From contig NZ_CP117523.1 in the NCBI RefSeq assembly GCF_036812735.1, positions 3,472,001-3,536,000 of the forward strand: a DNA stretch of 64,000 nt, in the 5' to 3' direction. Both the position numbers and the translations under genes were made by a program. This document shows positions 52,401 to 60,465 of the stretch, one piece after another; position 1 is the stretch's first letter, and each line of letters begins with the position of its first letter. The DNA comes from Terrisporobacter glycolicus ATCC 14880 = DSM 1288 (lineage in GTDB: Bacteria; Bacillota; Clostridia; Peptostreptococcales; Peptostreptococcaceae). The notes under the pieces were generated by a model. The model had not been told where the DNA came from. It did not search any database and saw nothing but the letters and a program-made list of their open reading frames with translations.

Positions 52401-52933
52401 TCCACGTAATTTTCATGTAGATTTTTTTCAAATTCTCCATAAATCTTAGCAATATCCATCAACTTATATCTTAAAGTTTCATTTTCTATTTCTCCTGCTA
52501 TATTTTCTAAAACATCTGGTGATACATTATATTGCTTTAACTCAGATATAATATCTGTTATAGATCCTACAAAACCAGACTGTGTAGAAGACCTTCCATA
52601 AACTTTAAGGTCATTACTAATTTTATCTATGGATTTGTATATAATCATAGCCTTTCCACTGGAGTTAATATTAACATCAGTAAGCCCCCCCACCTTGGAG
52701 AATACTATGCTACTCATGGTTTTAAAACTTAGCACTCTACTTCTTAAATATTTGTCCTTTTCCTCTCCTTGGAAAAGTTTAGACATATTTTTTTCCATCT
52801 CAAATGAATATTGTTCTGGAACTAAAAGAATTACAGGACTAGTTTCGTTGTCTTGTACTCTTTTTTTTATTTCATTTAGCATAAAGGTTGTTTTTCCTAT
52901 TCCACCTCTACCTAATACAAATCTAAGACCCAT
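49472..52933 (-). CDS. addB: helicase-nuclease AddB
   Basis: The start at 52933 (MGLRFVLGRG) follows GGAGG after 9 nt; the frame to 52957 adds eight residues. The protein has a Walker A GRGGIGKTTFML near the N-terminus, as in AddB, and a C-terminal nuclease (LVGQIDRIDEL, IIDYKSGDKSINL). Four cysteines for the AddB Fe-S staple are seen: CPFSYF, and CKNKNGTSCDFCTYSSIC near the C-terminus. It overlaps the upstream nuclease gene by 11 nt. Length about 1,153 aa is normal. Confidence 0.93.
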   Translation of the reverse strand: MGLRFVLGRGGIGKTTFMLNEIKKRVQDNETSPVILLVPEQYSFEMEKNMSKLFQGEEKDKYLRSRVLSFKTMSSIVFSKVGGLTDVNINSSGKAMIIYKSIDKISNDLKVYGRSSTQSGFVGSITDIISELKQYNVSPDVLENIAGEIENETLRYKLMDIAKIYGEFEKNLHENYVDSQDLLTSLGSKLQQCDYFKDAYIYIDEFTGFTPNQYSILKELLKQAKEVYISLTIDSLTQFTYSKNDAFSRTKYTYEKLYKIAAEEGVKIHTNINLNNENVKRFNGNEELQHLEAFYHAYPYRKYEKETEHIKIKEFNNLYDEVEQVAKDIVHLVREQKARYKDITVATRDLNRYDFLVRSIFKEYEIPNFIDSKREAKSNPIIVLILSALEMRNRRYSYETMFRYLKSGLIGVSDEDISLLENYVLQNGITGKKWFEEKWEYKVNQNYLAEESEFDLEQKERINETRNQILEPIIKLQNKLDKKNKTVKEICTYVYEFLLDINIEETLEKLINNFNEKGDLEIAKEYSQVWQIVVDILDQMVELMGDEKISLDKFMKVISLGFDEYELGLVPPSMDQVLVSSVDRMKNSNTKHLYLIGTTDGIFPLISKESGLLSDKDRNSLGEKGIEVDIDSKTKTYEEQFLVYKALTYTSENLTISYPISDHEGKTLRPSIIISRLKKIFPNINIKSYVLKGLDNSTDTALDNITVKAPTFNELINAIKEFEIRGDINEVYLDLYRYFLGDEEYKNKLEKVVSGLSYTNQVEKVEREKIKQLYENKNLSISKLERYAQCPFSYFIQYGLKAQERKEYSFTAPDLGSFIHNILDIFSKSLNKDKLNWHEIDEDYIRSRVSIIVDEMISKIPGFILNSSERYKYLAYRLKKMLVSAISIISMQIKQGNFEPVDYEVSFRKNGKYPPIKLVLNDGQEVTLVGQIDRIDELEKDDSKYIRIIDYKSGDKSINLTEVYYGLQLQLLVYLDAIIDSDRHKKSNLKPAAILYNRIDNPIVRSNEDQKDAVINEEILKKLRMNGLVLKDVDIIGEMDMSLKEGERKTSLVIPANFDKNGNIGRYTKGVTEPEFDILRAYVKHEVKDLCERMVGGDISIIPCKNKNGTSCDFCTYSSICQFDPSIKGNTYTILNDKSDEEVIKLMEKEVKK

Positions 52934-53681
52934 AAATGTCTTCCTCCAAAATTTCATAATTTACAGCTTCACTGTTACAAAGCTTATTAAACTCACAGTA
53001 TTTACAGTGGTTTATATTTTTATTTATATTTTTTTCATTATTAAAATCTTCATTTTCTATATTATCAATAATATTTAAAATCTTCATTTTATTTTCTTCA
53101 TGAAGTTTATCATCGTATTTTATAGTCACTGGTTTATTTTCTAATGCTGGCTGATAATAATTCATACTTATATTCTCAATTTTATAATTTGAATAAAAGT
53201 TTTTTCTTATTATCTCTTCAGCTAAAAACATATAAACCATACTTTGCATTCTATTAAGTGCATTTTTATATGTAATTTCCTGGTTCTCAGTTTTCCAATC
53301 CCAAAGATTTATTTTATCCTTCTCTATTATAACTAAGTCAACTTTTGCCACAACTTTTCGTCCATTTAAATTTAAATTCATTTCATATTCTGGCAAATAT
53401 ATATTACCTTCTTCAATTGGCAACAGATCTTTTATTTTATTTATCCATTTATTAAAATTTTTATCTTCACATTTTCCTATGGGAATATTAGAGAAATATC
53501 TTTCGCACAATAAGTGAAAATCTCTTCCATATTTTAAGCTGTCATAATATTCCCTACTTCCTAAATCATCATGTTTCCAATTTATATTATCTATATATTT
53601 ATATTTAAACTTAGAAGGACATGATTTATAAGTATTTAGAGAGTTTTGACTATATGTAAAATATTTTAATTTATCATTCAT
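52923..53681 (-). CDS. Cas4/RecB-like PD-(D/E)xK nuclease
   Basis: The 252-aa protein begins with FTYSQNSLNTYKSCPSKFKYKYID, which matches the Fe-S staple start of AddB-type nucleases, and includes KVDLVIIEKDKINLWDWKTE as the catalytic D-x-ExK-like core, then QSMVYMFLAEE. It ends with HCKYCEFNKLC, giving C-x2-C-x5-C. Together with the first Cys this forms the four-cysteine Fe-S set of Cas4/AddB nucleases. No cas genes are nearby. It is between a helicase (4-nt gap) and addB (11-nt overlap), so it most likely works with its operon neighbours. Confidence 0.8.
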   Translation of the reverse strand: MNDKLKYFTYSQNSLNTYKSCPSKFKYKYIDNINWKHDDLGSREYYDSLKYGRDFHLLCERYFSNIPIGKCEDKNFNKWINKIKDLLPIEEGNIYLPEYEMNLNLNGRKVVAKVDLVIIEKDKINLWDWKTENQEITYKNALNRMQSMVYMFLAEEIIRKNFYSNYKIENISMNYYQPALENKPVTIKYDDKLHEENKMKILNIIDNIENEDFNNEKNINKNINHCKYCEFNKLCNSEAVNYEILEEDIYGS

Positions 53682-53685
53682 TTAA

Positions 53686-55881
53686 TCATTCTCCTTTTTT
53701 ATCTATAATACATTTTAATATATTCAAATACATAGATGGATTTTGTTTTTTCTTATCTGTAGAAGAATTTTTTGCACTGGCAGACAAAATTAGCATCTCT
53801 TTTGCTCTTGTTATTCCTACATATAGAAGTCTTATTTTTTCTTTAATTAGACTTTCTTTAATTTCTTTTGAGTAATTTTTAGTTACTTCACCATTTAAGA
53901 GAAAATCTATTTCTGCTTTTATATTTGCTTCTGGATTTTTATATTTTTCTTTTAAATACCACTTATCACATTGAAATTTTTGGTAAATATTGTCCGGGAA
54001 ATTAAACTCTGTCATTCCCAATAAAAATACACAATCCCACTCTAACCCCTTTGATTTGTGATAATTGCACACAGTTATACTTCCAGGTAATGGCTCGTAT
54101 CCATTGATTTCACTAACAACCTCTATTATATAACTAAAAACTCTGTTTTTCCTGTCACTTAGCAAGTTATATATTTGTTGTAGATTTATACTGTTGTTTT
54201 CTGCTACTAAATACTTAACATAAAAAGCCAAATAATCTACTATTGCTCTTTCCTCTTTTTCAATTATCATTCTGTCTCCAATGAAAAGAATCAACTTATC
54301 TATTCTAGTTAAAGGATATTCTATAATATTTTTCAAATTTTGTATTCCATATAAAAAACTTTGGTATAAATCACTATCTGTGTCTATTATTATATCTTTT
54401 GAGCATTCATCATCATATAATAGATTTTCCACAGTTAAATGTTCTTCTCTTAATAATTGTATAAAATCTTTTTTTCCTTCTTTATTATCGGTTTTTATAT
54501 AAACTTTATCTAATACTTCTATTAATTTTTCTTTGTCGTCACAATTGAGTATAAAATCTATTACTAATGCAATATTATCTATTACTCTTCTTTTTCTAAG
54601 AGAATTAGGTCCCAACTCTTCAAATTCCAAATCTTCTTTTATAAGTTCTTTTGCAACTAAATTTACATGATCATTATATGGAACTAATATTCCTATACTT
54701 TTATCTGGGTATTTTTTATTAATATTTCTCACAAACTTTACAGTATTCTCTATTTCATTATCAAAAGTTTCATAATATTTATAGCTAATTTGATATCTAT
54801 CCGGCTGAGGATTTTCTTTATACCCTCTATTTTTAGGAACTGTTTTAATATCCATATCTTCCAAAGCATCCTTACACTCTGGCTGTAAATTTTGAGTTAC
54901 ATATCTTACTAATTCATTGGCAAGATTTATTACGTCTTTTGAGCTTCTATTTGACATATCCATCCTAAAACAACAGTCACTGTTTTCTATGAAATTTTTA
55001 AAAAACTTTGGGTCTGATGAAGAAAAAGTTCCTGTTATACTTTGATTTATATCCCCAACTCTTACAAGATTATTATGCTCTTCACAAATAAGTCCTATTA
55101 TCTTTCCTTGAATTTCATTTGAATCCTGACACTCATCTTCAAATACATATTGGTATTTATTTTGATATTTTCTTTTTAAATCTTCATCAATACTTAAGGC
55201 TTTATATGCCAAAATCAACATATCATCATAGTCTAATAATCCATTGACTTTTAATTTTTTTTCATACTCAGTATAGATAGGAAGAATTATTTTTAAAACA
55301 CCCCTACGATTTTCTTTCATATATTCATTTAATTTTTGTGGAGTAATATCTTTGTACTTAAGTTCACTTATGGTATTTTGAACTAAATCATAAAACCCCT
55401 TATCCCAAGCCTCTAACTGTCTATCTGCCCACATTTGATCTTTTTGCTCTTTCACAAAAAATCTAAATGCTTTTTCTCCCCCATTTAACTTGAAATTATT
55501 AATACAGTCACCAAGAATCATAGTTTTTTGCAAATCATCAGCTATATTAAAGTCTTCATTTAACATAACTATCTCTGGCTTTTCTTTTATAATTTTTACA
55601 GCCAAAGAGTGTATGGTCATTACTTCATAAGAATTTTTATCTTCTATATTTTCATCTTCAAGAATTTTCTTTATTCTAACCTTAAAGTTGTTCACTGCAC
55701 TATTCATATAAGTTAAAATAAGTATCTTTCCTTTACCCTGTCTATTTTCTTCCAAAAGTTTTGCTACTAAATTTGTAACTATAAAAGTTTTACCAGCCCC
55801 TGGCACTGCAGGAACTGCCATTTTTCCACCTTCATACTTAATTATAGGAAGCTGGTCCTCTCTGTAATTTATCTTATCCAT
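53686..55881 (-). CDS. UvrD/Rep-family SF1A helicase
   Basis: The 731-aa protein has every SF1A motif: Walker A VPAVPGAGKTFIVTNLV, ILTYMNSAVNNFKVRI (Ia), YVFEDECQDSNEIQ (II), VGDINQSITGTF (III), and YHKSKGLEWDCVFLLG (V), VGITRAKEMLIL (VI). It lacks a nuclease domain, unlike AddA. It overlaps the upstream gene by 8 nt and precedes the nuclease by 4 nt. It is too divergent from PcrA to be called that. A motor for the adjacent nuclease is a natural reading. Confidence 0.85.
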   Translation of the reverse strand: MDKINYREDQLPIIKYEGGKMAVPAVPGAGKTFIVTNLVAKLLEENRQGKGKILILTYMNSAVNNFKVRIKKILEDENIEDKNSYEVMTIHSLAVKIIKEKPEIVMLNEDFNIADDLQKTMILGDCINNFKLNGGEKAFRFFVKEQKDQMWADRQLEAWDKGFYDLVQNTISELKYKDITPQKLNEYMKENRRGVLKIILPIYTEYEKKLKVNGLLDYDDMLILAYKALSIDEDLKRKYQNKYQYVFEDECQDSNEIQGKIIGLICEEHNNLVRVGDINQSITGTFSSSDPKFFKNFIENSDCCFRMDMSNRSSKDVINLANELVRYVTQNLQPECKDALEDMDIKTVPKNRGYKENPQPDRYQISYKYYETFDNEIENTVKFVRNINKKYPDKSIGILVPYNDHVNLVAKELIKEDLEFEELGPNSLRKRRVIDNIALVIDFILNCDDKEKLIEVLDKVYIKTDNKEGKKDFIQLLREEHLTVENLLYDDECSKDIIIDTDSDLYQSFLYGIQNLKNIIEYPLTRIDKLILFIGDRMIIEKEERAIVDYLAFYVKYLVAENNSINLQQIYNLLSDRKNRVFSYIIEVVSEINGYEPLPGSITVCNYHKSKGLEWDCVFLLGMTEFNFPDNIYQKFQCDKWYLKEKYKNPEANIKAEIDFLLNGEVTKNYSKEIKESLIKEKIRLLYVGITRAKEMLILSASAKNSSTDKKKQNPSMYLNILKCIIDKKGE

Positions 55882-57769
55882 TAGTTATTTCTCCTTTATT
55901 CAAAAGCTTTAATAAAAGACTATATAGCATACTTTCCTGCATAAATCCATTTACACTATACTCACTTTTAAAAGCATATATTTTCTCACTATTTAATAGC
56001 AAGTTATAGATTAAATTATATAGATAGTATTTTTTGTTTCTATCTTCCATTTCATCACTATAAATTTCTTTTTCATTGAAAGATTTTCTAAGAACTAATG
56101 GATTTGCAATGTCTTTTTCTATTTTCATATTCCAAGCATTACTTCCTACATCTACCCATAATTGTATCTTTCTATTTATATTTGCACTTATATATGTGTA
56201 AGGCGTTGTAATAATTACTTTATCACTATTTTTCATATCTTCGATATCTGCAGATACATAATAATCATTTATATTATCTTTTAAACACCTTACAAATACT
56301 TCATATTTTTCTTTTTCTTCTATATTTAATTCCTCTAGTATTTCACTAAAAATATCCCCTTGTTTTATAATCTCCTTGCAAAAGTCAACATTTTTCTTAC
56401 CATCTTTAAGGTGAAGCATTTTTTCTATATAAAATTGTAATAAAAACTCACTTATCCTCAAATTATCTTTTTCTTTGTTTTTAATATATTCAATTAAACT
56501 TTTATATTGTTGATTTTCATGTCTTTTGTTAAACATTTTTATAGCTCTTATCTTATTTATATCAAATAATACTTCTATAAAATTTATGTACTCCTCTTCT
56601 TTTATTAAATATTGCAAATTATAGAAAATACAAGTGGCCACAACTAAAGCGTTGGCATAAGGATGATCAATAATTTTATTATCTAGTTTGGTATTAGCTA
56701 CTTTTATCTTCTTATACTTTAATTTATTACATATTTTGTAATCTAAAATAGAGTTATTTATAGGTGAAATTATAACAATGTCTCTTAGATTTTTACCTTC
56801 CTTCATTAATTGTAAAAGTTTTTCTGTTACACCTTCTATCATTTCATCATATAGATGATACCCCTCTTCCAGTTTTATACTTTGATTTTCTTTATACAAA
56901 GATTTAATACTTACTGTTTCTAGATCATATAATTCTTTTTTAAAATACTCTTTTACTATGTTTTCTTCTATATAGGATATATCCACATTTTTAAATGAAG
57001 AGTAGTCTTTACTTTTATCATAAAAAATATATCCACACTCTACCTCATTTAAAAGCTCACCAATAAAATCACATTCACTAACACTTGCATTTTCCAAACT
57101 GTCTACAATTAAATATCTATATTCTTTTTTCAATCTTTTTCTATAATCTTCATTATTTAATAAATAATTATTGTATAAATATACAGCTATAGAATTATCA
57201 ATTATTCCATTTGATAACAAGGTTTCCATATAAAAATCTACAACTTCCTGCATTTGACTATAAGAATATCTATTTAAATCATTTCTATTTTTCTTAGAAT
57301 TATATATTTTCTCTCCTATATTGTTAATATCTATATTATTAAAGCAACTTTTACTTAGATTATCTAATATATTTCTACATATACTTTTATTTGTACCCAC
57401 TATATCTTCAAAATAATTTTCTTCTTCTCTTGTCTTATTTATATATTTCGTAATAATATACTCACTTAAGCTTTGGGAGATAAAAGAGGGGCTTATTTTG
57501 TTTACTTTTATTTTGTCACAATTATTTTCTATTATTGGCCAGTATTTTATTAACTCCCTTTGTACAAAGTGACTGTATGTGGTAATTCTTAATTCTTCAC
57601 TAAAGGGAAGATTTATTGTTCTCATATAACTTAATTTAGTAATTCCATTTGGTACTAAAAAAAGCATATCTTTTGATCTATAATTATTTTCTTTTATTAT
57701 GTTTTCATATATATTAATTATTTTTTCTTTCTTTTTGTTTAAATCTACTTCTTGGAATAAATATTTCAT
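55874..57769 (-). CDS. AddB-like protein lacking a P-loop; presumed helicase scaffold
   Basis: The 631-aa protein aligns in plan with SF1 helicases but has lost the ATPase site. DMLFLVPNGITKLSYMRTI resembles AddB segment VILLVPEQYSFEMEKNM (after its Walker A), yet no GxGKT precedes it. RYLIVDSLENAS stands where motif II would be, with DE degraded to DS. DKVIITTPYTYISANINRKIQLWV takes the place of motif V. No nuclease motif or Cys staple is visible. First gene of the operon, behind a plausible vegetative promoter. A RecC/AddB-like scaffold is inference. Confidence 0.6.
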   Translation of the reverse strand: MKYLFQEVDLNKKKEKIINIYENIIKENNYRSKDMLFLVPNGITKLSYMRTINLPFSEELRITTYSHFVQRELIKYWPIIENNCDKIKVNKISPSFISQSLSEYIITKYINKTREEENYFEDIVGTNKSICRNILDNLSKSCFNNIDINNIGEKIYNSKKNRNDLNRYSYSQMQEVVDFYMETLLSNGIIDNSIAVYLYNNYLLNNEDYRKRLKKEYRYLIVDSLENASVSECDFIGELLNEVECGYIFYDKSKDYSSFKNVDISYIEENIVKEYFKKELYDLETVSIKSLYKENQSIKLEEGYHLYDEMIEGVTEKLLQLMKEGKNLRDIVIISPINNSILDYKICNKLKYKKIKVANTKLDNKIIDHPYANALVVATCIFYNLQYLIKEEEYINFIEVLFDINKIRAIKMFNKRHENQQYKSLIEYIKNKEKDNLRISEFLLQFYIEKMLHLKDGKKNVDFCKEIIKQGDIFSEILEELNIEEKEKYEVFVRCLKDNINDYYVSADIEDMKNSDKVIITTPYTYISANINRKIQLWVDVGSNAWNMKIEKDIANPLVLRKSFNEKEIYSDEMEDRNKKYYLYNLIYNLLLNSEKIYAFKSEYSVNGFMQESMLYSLLLKLLNKGEITNG

Positions 57770-57813
57770 CTAATCACCTTTTTCTAAAGATTTCATTTTT
57801 ATCTATCTATAAT

Positions 57814-57842
57814 TATATAATATTTTCTATTTTTTTACTCAA
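57814..57842 (-). promoter_or_regulatory. sigma-A promoter of the repair operon
   Basis: TTGAGT (57837-57842) and TATATA (57814-57819) on the minus strand are 17 nt apart, 45 nt before the first start codon. Confidence 0.5.
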
Positions 57843-57883
57843 CTTAGCAAAGTAAATTTATATTCTTTGCATATCAAAAAATA

Positions 57884-57927
57884 AAAAAGTCTATGTTCTA
57901 ATATAATAATTAAAACATAGACTTTTT
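57884..57927. terminator. terminator upstream of the repair operon
   Basis: A 14-bp perfect stem (57884-57897 with 57914-57927) and a 16-nt loop follows the small membrane gene and is followed on the minus strand by TTTTTT. Confidence 0.75.
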
Positions 57928-57943
57928 CTATTACATACTTTGT

Positions 57944-58213
57944 TTAATTTTGTTCTTTTTTTTCATCTAATTTTACTATCACTACCTTAACCACTATCCA
58001 TAATATTATTGCTGCTATAACAAATATAATACCTCTTCTAACAGTAATTGCACCTGCTAAAACACCAGTAAGCATACAAATTAACCAATCTATTGGACTA
58101 TATCTAAACTCTGAATATTTCATATGATGTCTTTTATCATATGCATATGTACCTAGTCCAAATAAAATAAAAAATACCCCCACTACAGTTCTTACAATTT
58201 CAATTGTATCCAT
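57944..58213 (-). CDS. small membrane protein of unknown function
   Basis: The 89-aa protein has three hydrophobic segments: VVGVFFILFGLGTYAY, IDWLICMLTGVLAGAI and GIIFVIAAIILWIVVKVVIV, with a basic loop (YDKRHHMKY) and a charged tail. GGAGGGTACATT precedes the ATG, and a terminator follows, so it is its own unit. No family recognised. Confidence 0.7.
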   Translation of the reverse strand: MDTIEIVRTVVGVFFILFGLGTYAYDKRHHMKYSEFRYSPIDWLICMLTGVLAGAITVRRGIIFVIAAIILWIVVKVVIVKLDEKKEQN

Positions 58214-58372
58214 AATGTACCCTCCATATTTTTTACTATTCTTGCTTGCATATATAGTAGCAGATTTTTTCAGGTAGATATATATTTCTAAGAAATTAAT
58301 TAGATTATAAACTTTAATTTGTTTGTTTTATCATTTCAATAAAAGGTTTAAGTCTTGTAGTTATCAATAAAA

Positions 58373-59449
58373 TCATTTAGTACTTGAAATTCTTTTGTTA
58401 TCTAGTTTAATATTAATCACTAGTGCAAATGCAATTACACCATACATTATAAATGTTCTAAAATATTCTCCTAAGGCTACGTTGTCAAAGAAGTTTTGAC
58501 CTGCTAAAGGAGATAATACAAATAATATATGTAAAATCACAGTTCCATAAAGAGCATTTTTTACAGATGCTCTTTTTATTGAAGCTCCACCTGCAAGTAA
58601 AGCCGCACAACTCATAACATCTGTGTTCAAATGTTCTGTATAAACATTTAATGACCCTATATTTTGTAAATATATAAATTGACCTATAGCCGCTAGCACT
58701 GTGGAAATTATCATAACTATTATTCTGGTTTTATCTACTGATATTCCCAAATTCTCTGCCTTTTCTTCGCTAATTCCTATTGCTTTTATTCTTTGTCCAA
58801 GAGAAGTGTTCAAAATATAGTAAACTATAAATCCTGTGAAAATTACTACTAGTATTAAAAATATAGATACACTTATTCCACCTATTTTTATACTACCAAA
58901 GCTCTCAAAAAACTCTTTATAGCTTTTCAAGTCAACCATATTTTTTACACCTATGCTTGTACTAAGTGCTATCTTTTCATTATTAATAGGAATTAAAGTT
59001 CCAAAGCCTGCCATAAAAATTAACTGGTAAATATAATTAGCCAAAGCAGCAATAACAATTGAAGTTATCATCTCCTTACCTTTAACCTTGTTCATCAATT
59101 TTCCCAATATATATCCTATAATCAAAGCTAAAATTACGCTAATAATAAAAGTCACTAGTACTCCTATTCCACCTTGCAAATTTAAATTTAAACTAACTAA
59201 GTATGCTCCTTGAGCTGCCATTGCTCCAACAGTTATTCCAAAATTAAGTCCCATTCCTGCAGCTATTGGAATTACTAAGGATAAAACTAATATACCATTT
59301 CTAATAAATCTAACTGCCACCTGCTCACCCACTAATGTTAAGCTCACATTAGCTAGATAGAAACATATTATTATTAAAAACATAAACAATAAAGGAATTC
59401 TACTACTTTCTTTTTTCAAAAAAACCAAAGATAAGTTATTATTTTTCAT
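58373..59449 (-). CDS. ABC transporter permease (BmpA/simple-sugar type), second subunit
   Basis: The 358-aa protein has about nine hydrophobic helices and is of the branched-chain amino acid / nucleoside-sugar permease type: GVAAAQGAYLVSLNL-like region, LGKLMNKVKGKEMITSIVIAAL, and GISEEKAENLGISVDKTRIIVMIIST. Its stop is near 58373; the start overlaps the previous permease. It is paired with 59449-60465 as heterodimer partner. The substrate would be defined by the DUF3798 lipoprotein at 62190. Confidence 0.85.
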   Translation of the reverse strand: MKNNNLSLVFLKKESSRIPLLFMFLIIICFYLANVSLTLVGEQVAVRFIRNGILVLSLVIPIAAGMGLNFGITVGAMAAQGAYLVSLNLNLQGGIGVLVTFIISVILALIIGYILGKLMNKVKGKEMITSIVIAALANYIYQLIFMAGFGTLIPINNEKIALSTSIGVKNMVDLKSYKEFFESFGSIKIGGISVSIFLILVVIFTGFIVYYILNTSLGQRIKAIGISEEKAENLGISVDKTRIIVMIISTVLAAIGQFIYLQNIGSLNVYTEHLNTDVMSCAALLAGGASIKRASVKNALYGTVILHILFVLSPLAGQNFFDNVALGEYFRTFIMYGVIAFALVINIKLDNKRISSTK

Positions 59450-60465
59450 TAGGCTTTTCTCCTTTCTTGTTTTAAGAATGCATAAAGAATTATTCCATTA
59501 GTAATAATCATACGAATAATTTCTGCCATTTCTGGAACCAATAATTGATTTGCTATTGGAGTTGATAATAAATATATACTTTGATATAAAAATGTTCCTA
59601 AAACTGCATGAAATAATGTTGCCCTTTTACCTATACATCCACCTATCAAAATTGAAGATATAGCTGGAAAAGTAAAGGATGAAGGCGAGTTGTAAAGCTC
59701 TACAAATCCATAGCTCTGAGCATAAACAATTATTCCAACACCTGCAATTATTGTAGAAATTACTACAGCTTTAATTCTTGTTTTATCTATATCAACACCT
59801 GATAAAGTGCAAAAGATTTCATTTTCACCAACAGATTCCATAAGCTTTCCTTTTCTTGAGTTAAAATATAAATATATTAAAGTGGCAATAACAACGTAAA
59901 ACATAATTAAACCTATTGGTATTTCAATATTATTTACTTTTACTACCCATAAATCGTTTAATACTCTAGCAAAATAATTATCTAGACTAATTTTCGGTCT
60001 AAGTCCCTTACCTCCTATAGGATATAACATTTCTCTATTTGAAAAAGGAGCCACAGTCCAGAAGAAATTCATTATTGGAATAAATGCAAATCCTATAAAC
60101 ATAGCTGCAATATCTTCTTTTCCTTTAACATGATTTAAAATCTTTCCATATATTATTCCAAAAATTATGGCTACTAAAATAGATACTAATATGGCCATAA
60201 AAAATCCTAAAAATCCACTTAATCTAAATTGTATTGAAACACACATTCCAATAAGTCCTGCAATAATACCTATAGGCAAACCAAAGTTCATACCTACACC
60301 TGCATTTATCATAGGAATCATGGCAAGTACCAATACTCCATTCATTACAAATTTTACAAATGAACGACTAAGAAGTTCTCTCATATCCATATTTAATTTA
60401 TAAGCTATTATAATTAATAAAAATAAAAATCCACTAATTATTATTTGAGGCTTCTTGATTTTCAT
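59449..60465 (-). CDS. ABC transporter permease (BmpA/simple-sugar type), first subunit
   Basis: The 338-aa permease has MINAGVGMNFGLPIG, GKILNHVKGKEDIAAMFIGFAF and GENEIFCTLSGVDIDKTRIKAVVIST, the conserved cytoplasmic coupling loop. It overlaps the ATPase gene by 32 nt in another frame, with GGAGGGCGAATATT as its site, and overlaps the next permease by 1 nt. Together these form a four-gene import system. Confidence 0.85.
   Translation of the reverse strand: MKIKKPQIIISGFLFLLIIIAYKLNMDMRELLSRSFVKFVMNGVLVLAMIPMINAGVGMNFGLPIGIIAGLIGMCVSIQFRLSGFLGFFMAILVSILVAIIFGIIYGKILNHVKGKEDIAAMFIGFAFIPIMNFFWTVAPFSNREMLYPIGGKGLRPKISLDNYFARVLNDLWVVKVNNIEIPIGLIMFYVVIATLIYLYFNSRKGKLMESVGENEIFCTLSGVDIDKTRIKAVVISTIIAGVGIIVYAQSYGFVELYNSPSSFTFPAISSILIGGCIGKRATLFHAVLGTFLYQSIYLLSTPIANQLLVPEMAEIIRMIITNGIILYAFLKQERRKA

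Noticed and set aside
52923-53681. Cas4 of a CRISPR locus
   Set aside because: No repeats or other cas genes nearby; the operon is a DNA-repair one, so a stand-alone AddB-type nuclease is more likely.
55874-57769. A second active AddB
   Set aside because: It has no GxGKT motif, a degraded DExx motif, and no nuclease residues or Cys staple.
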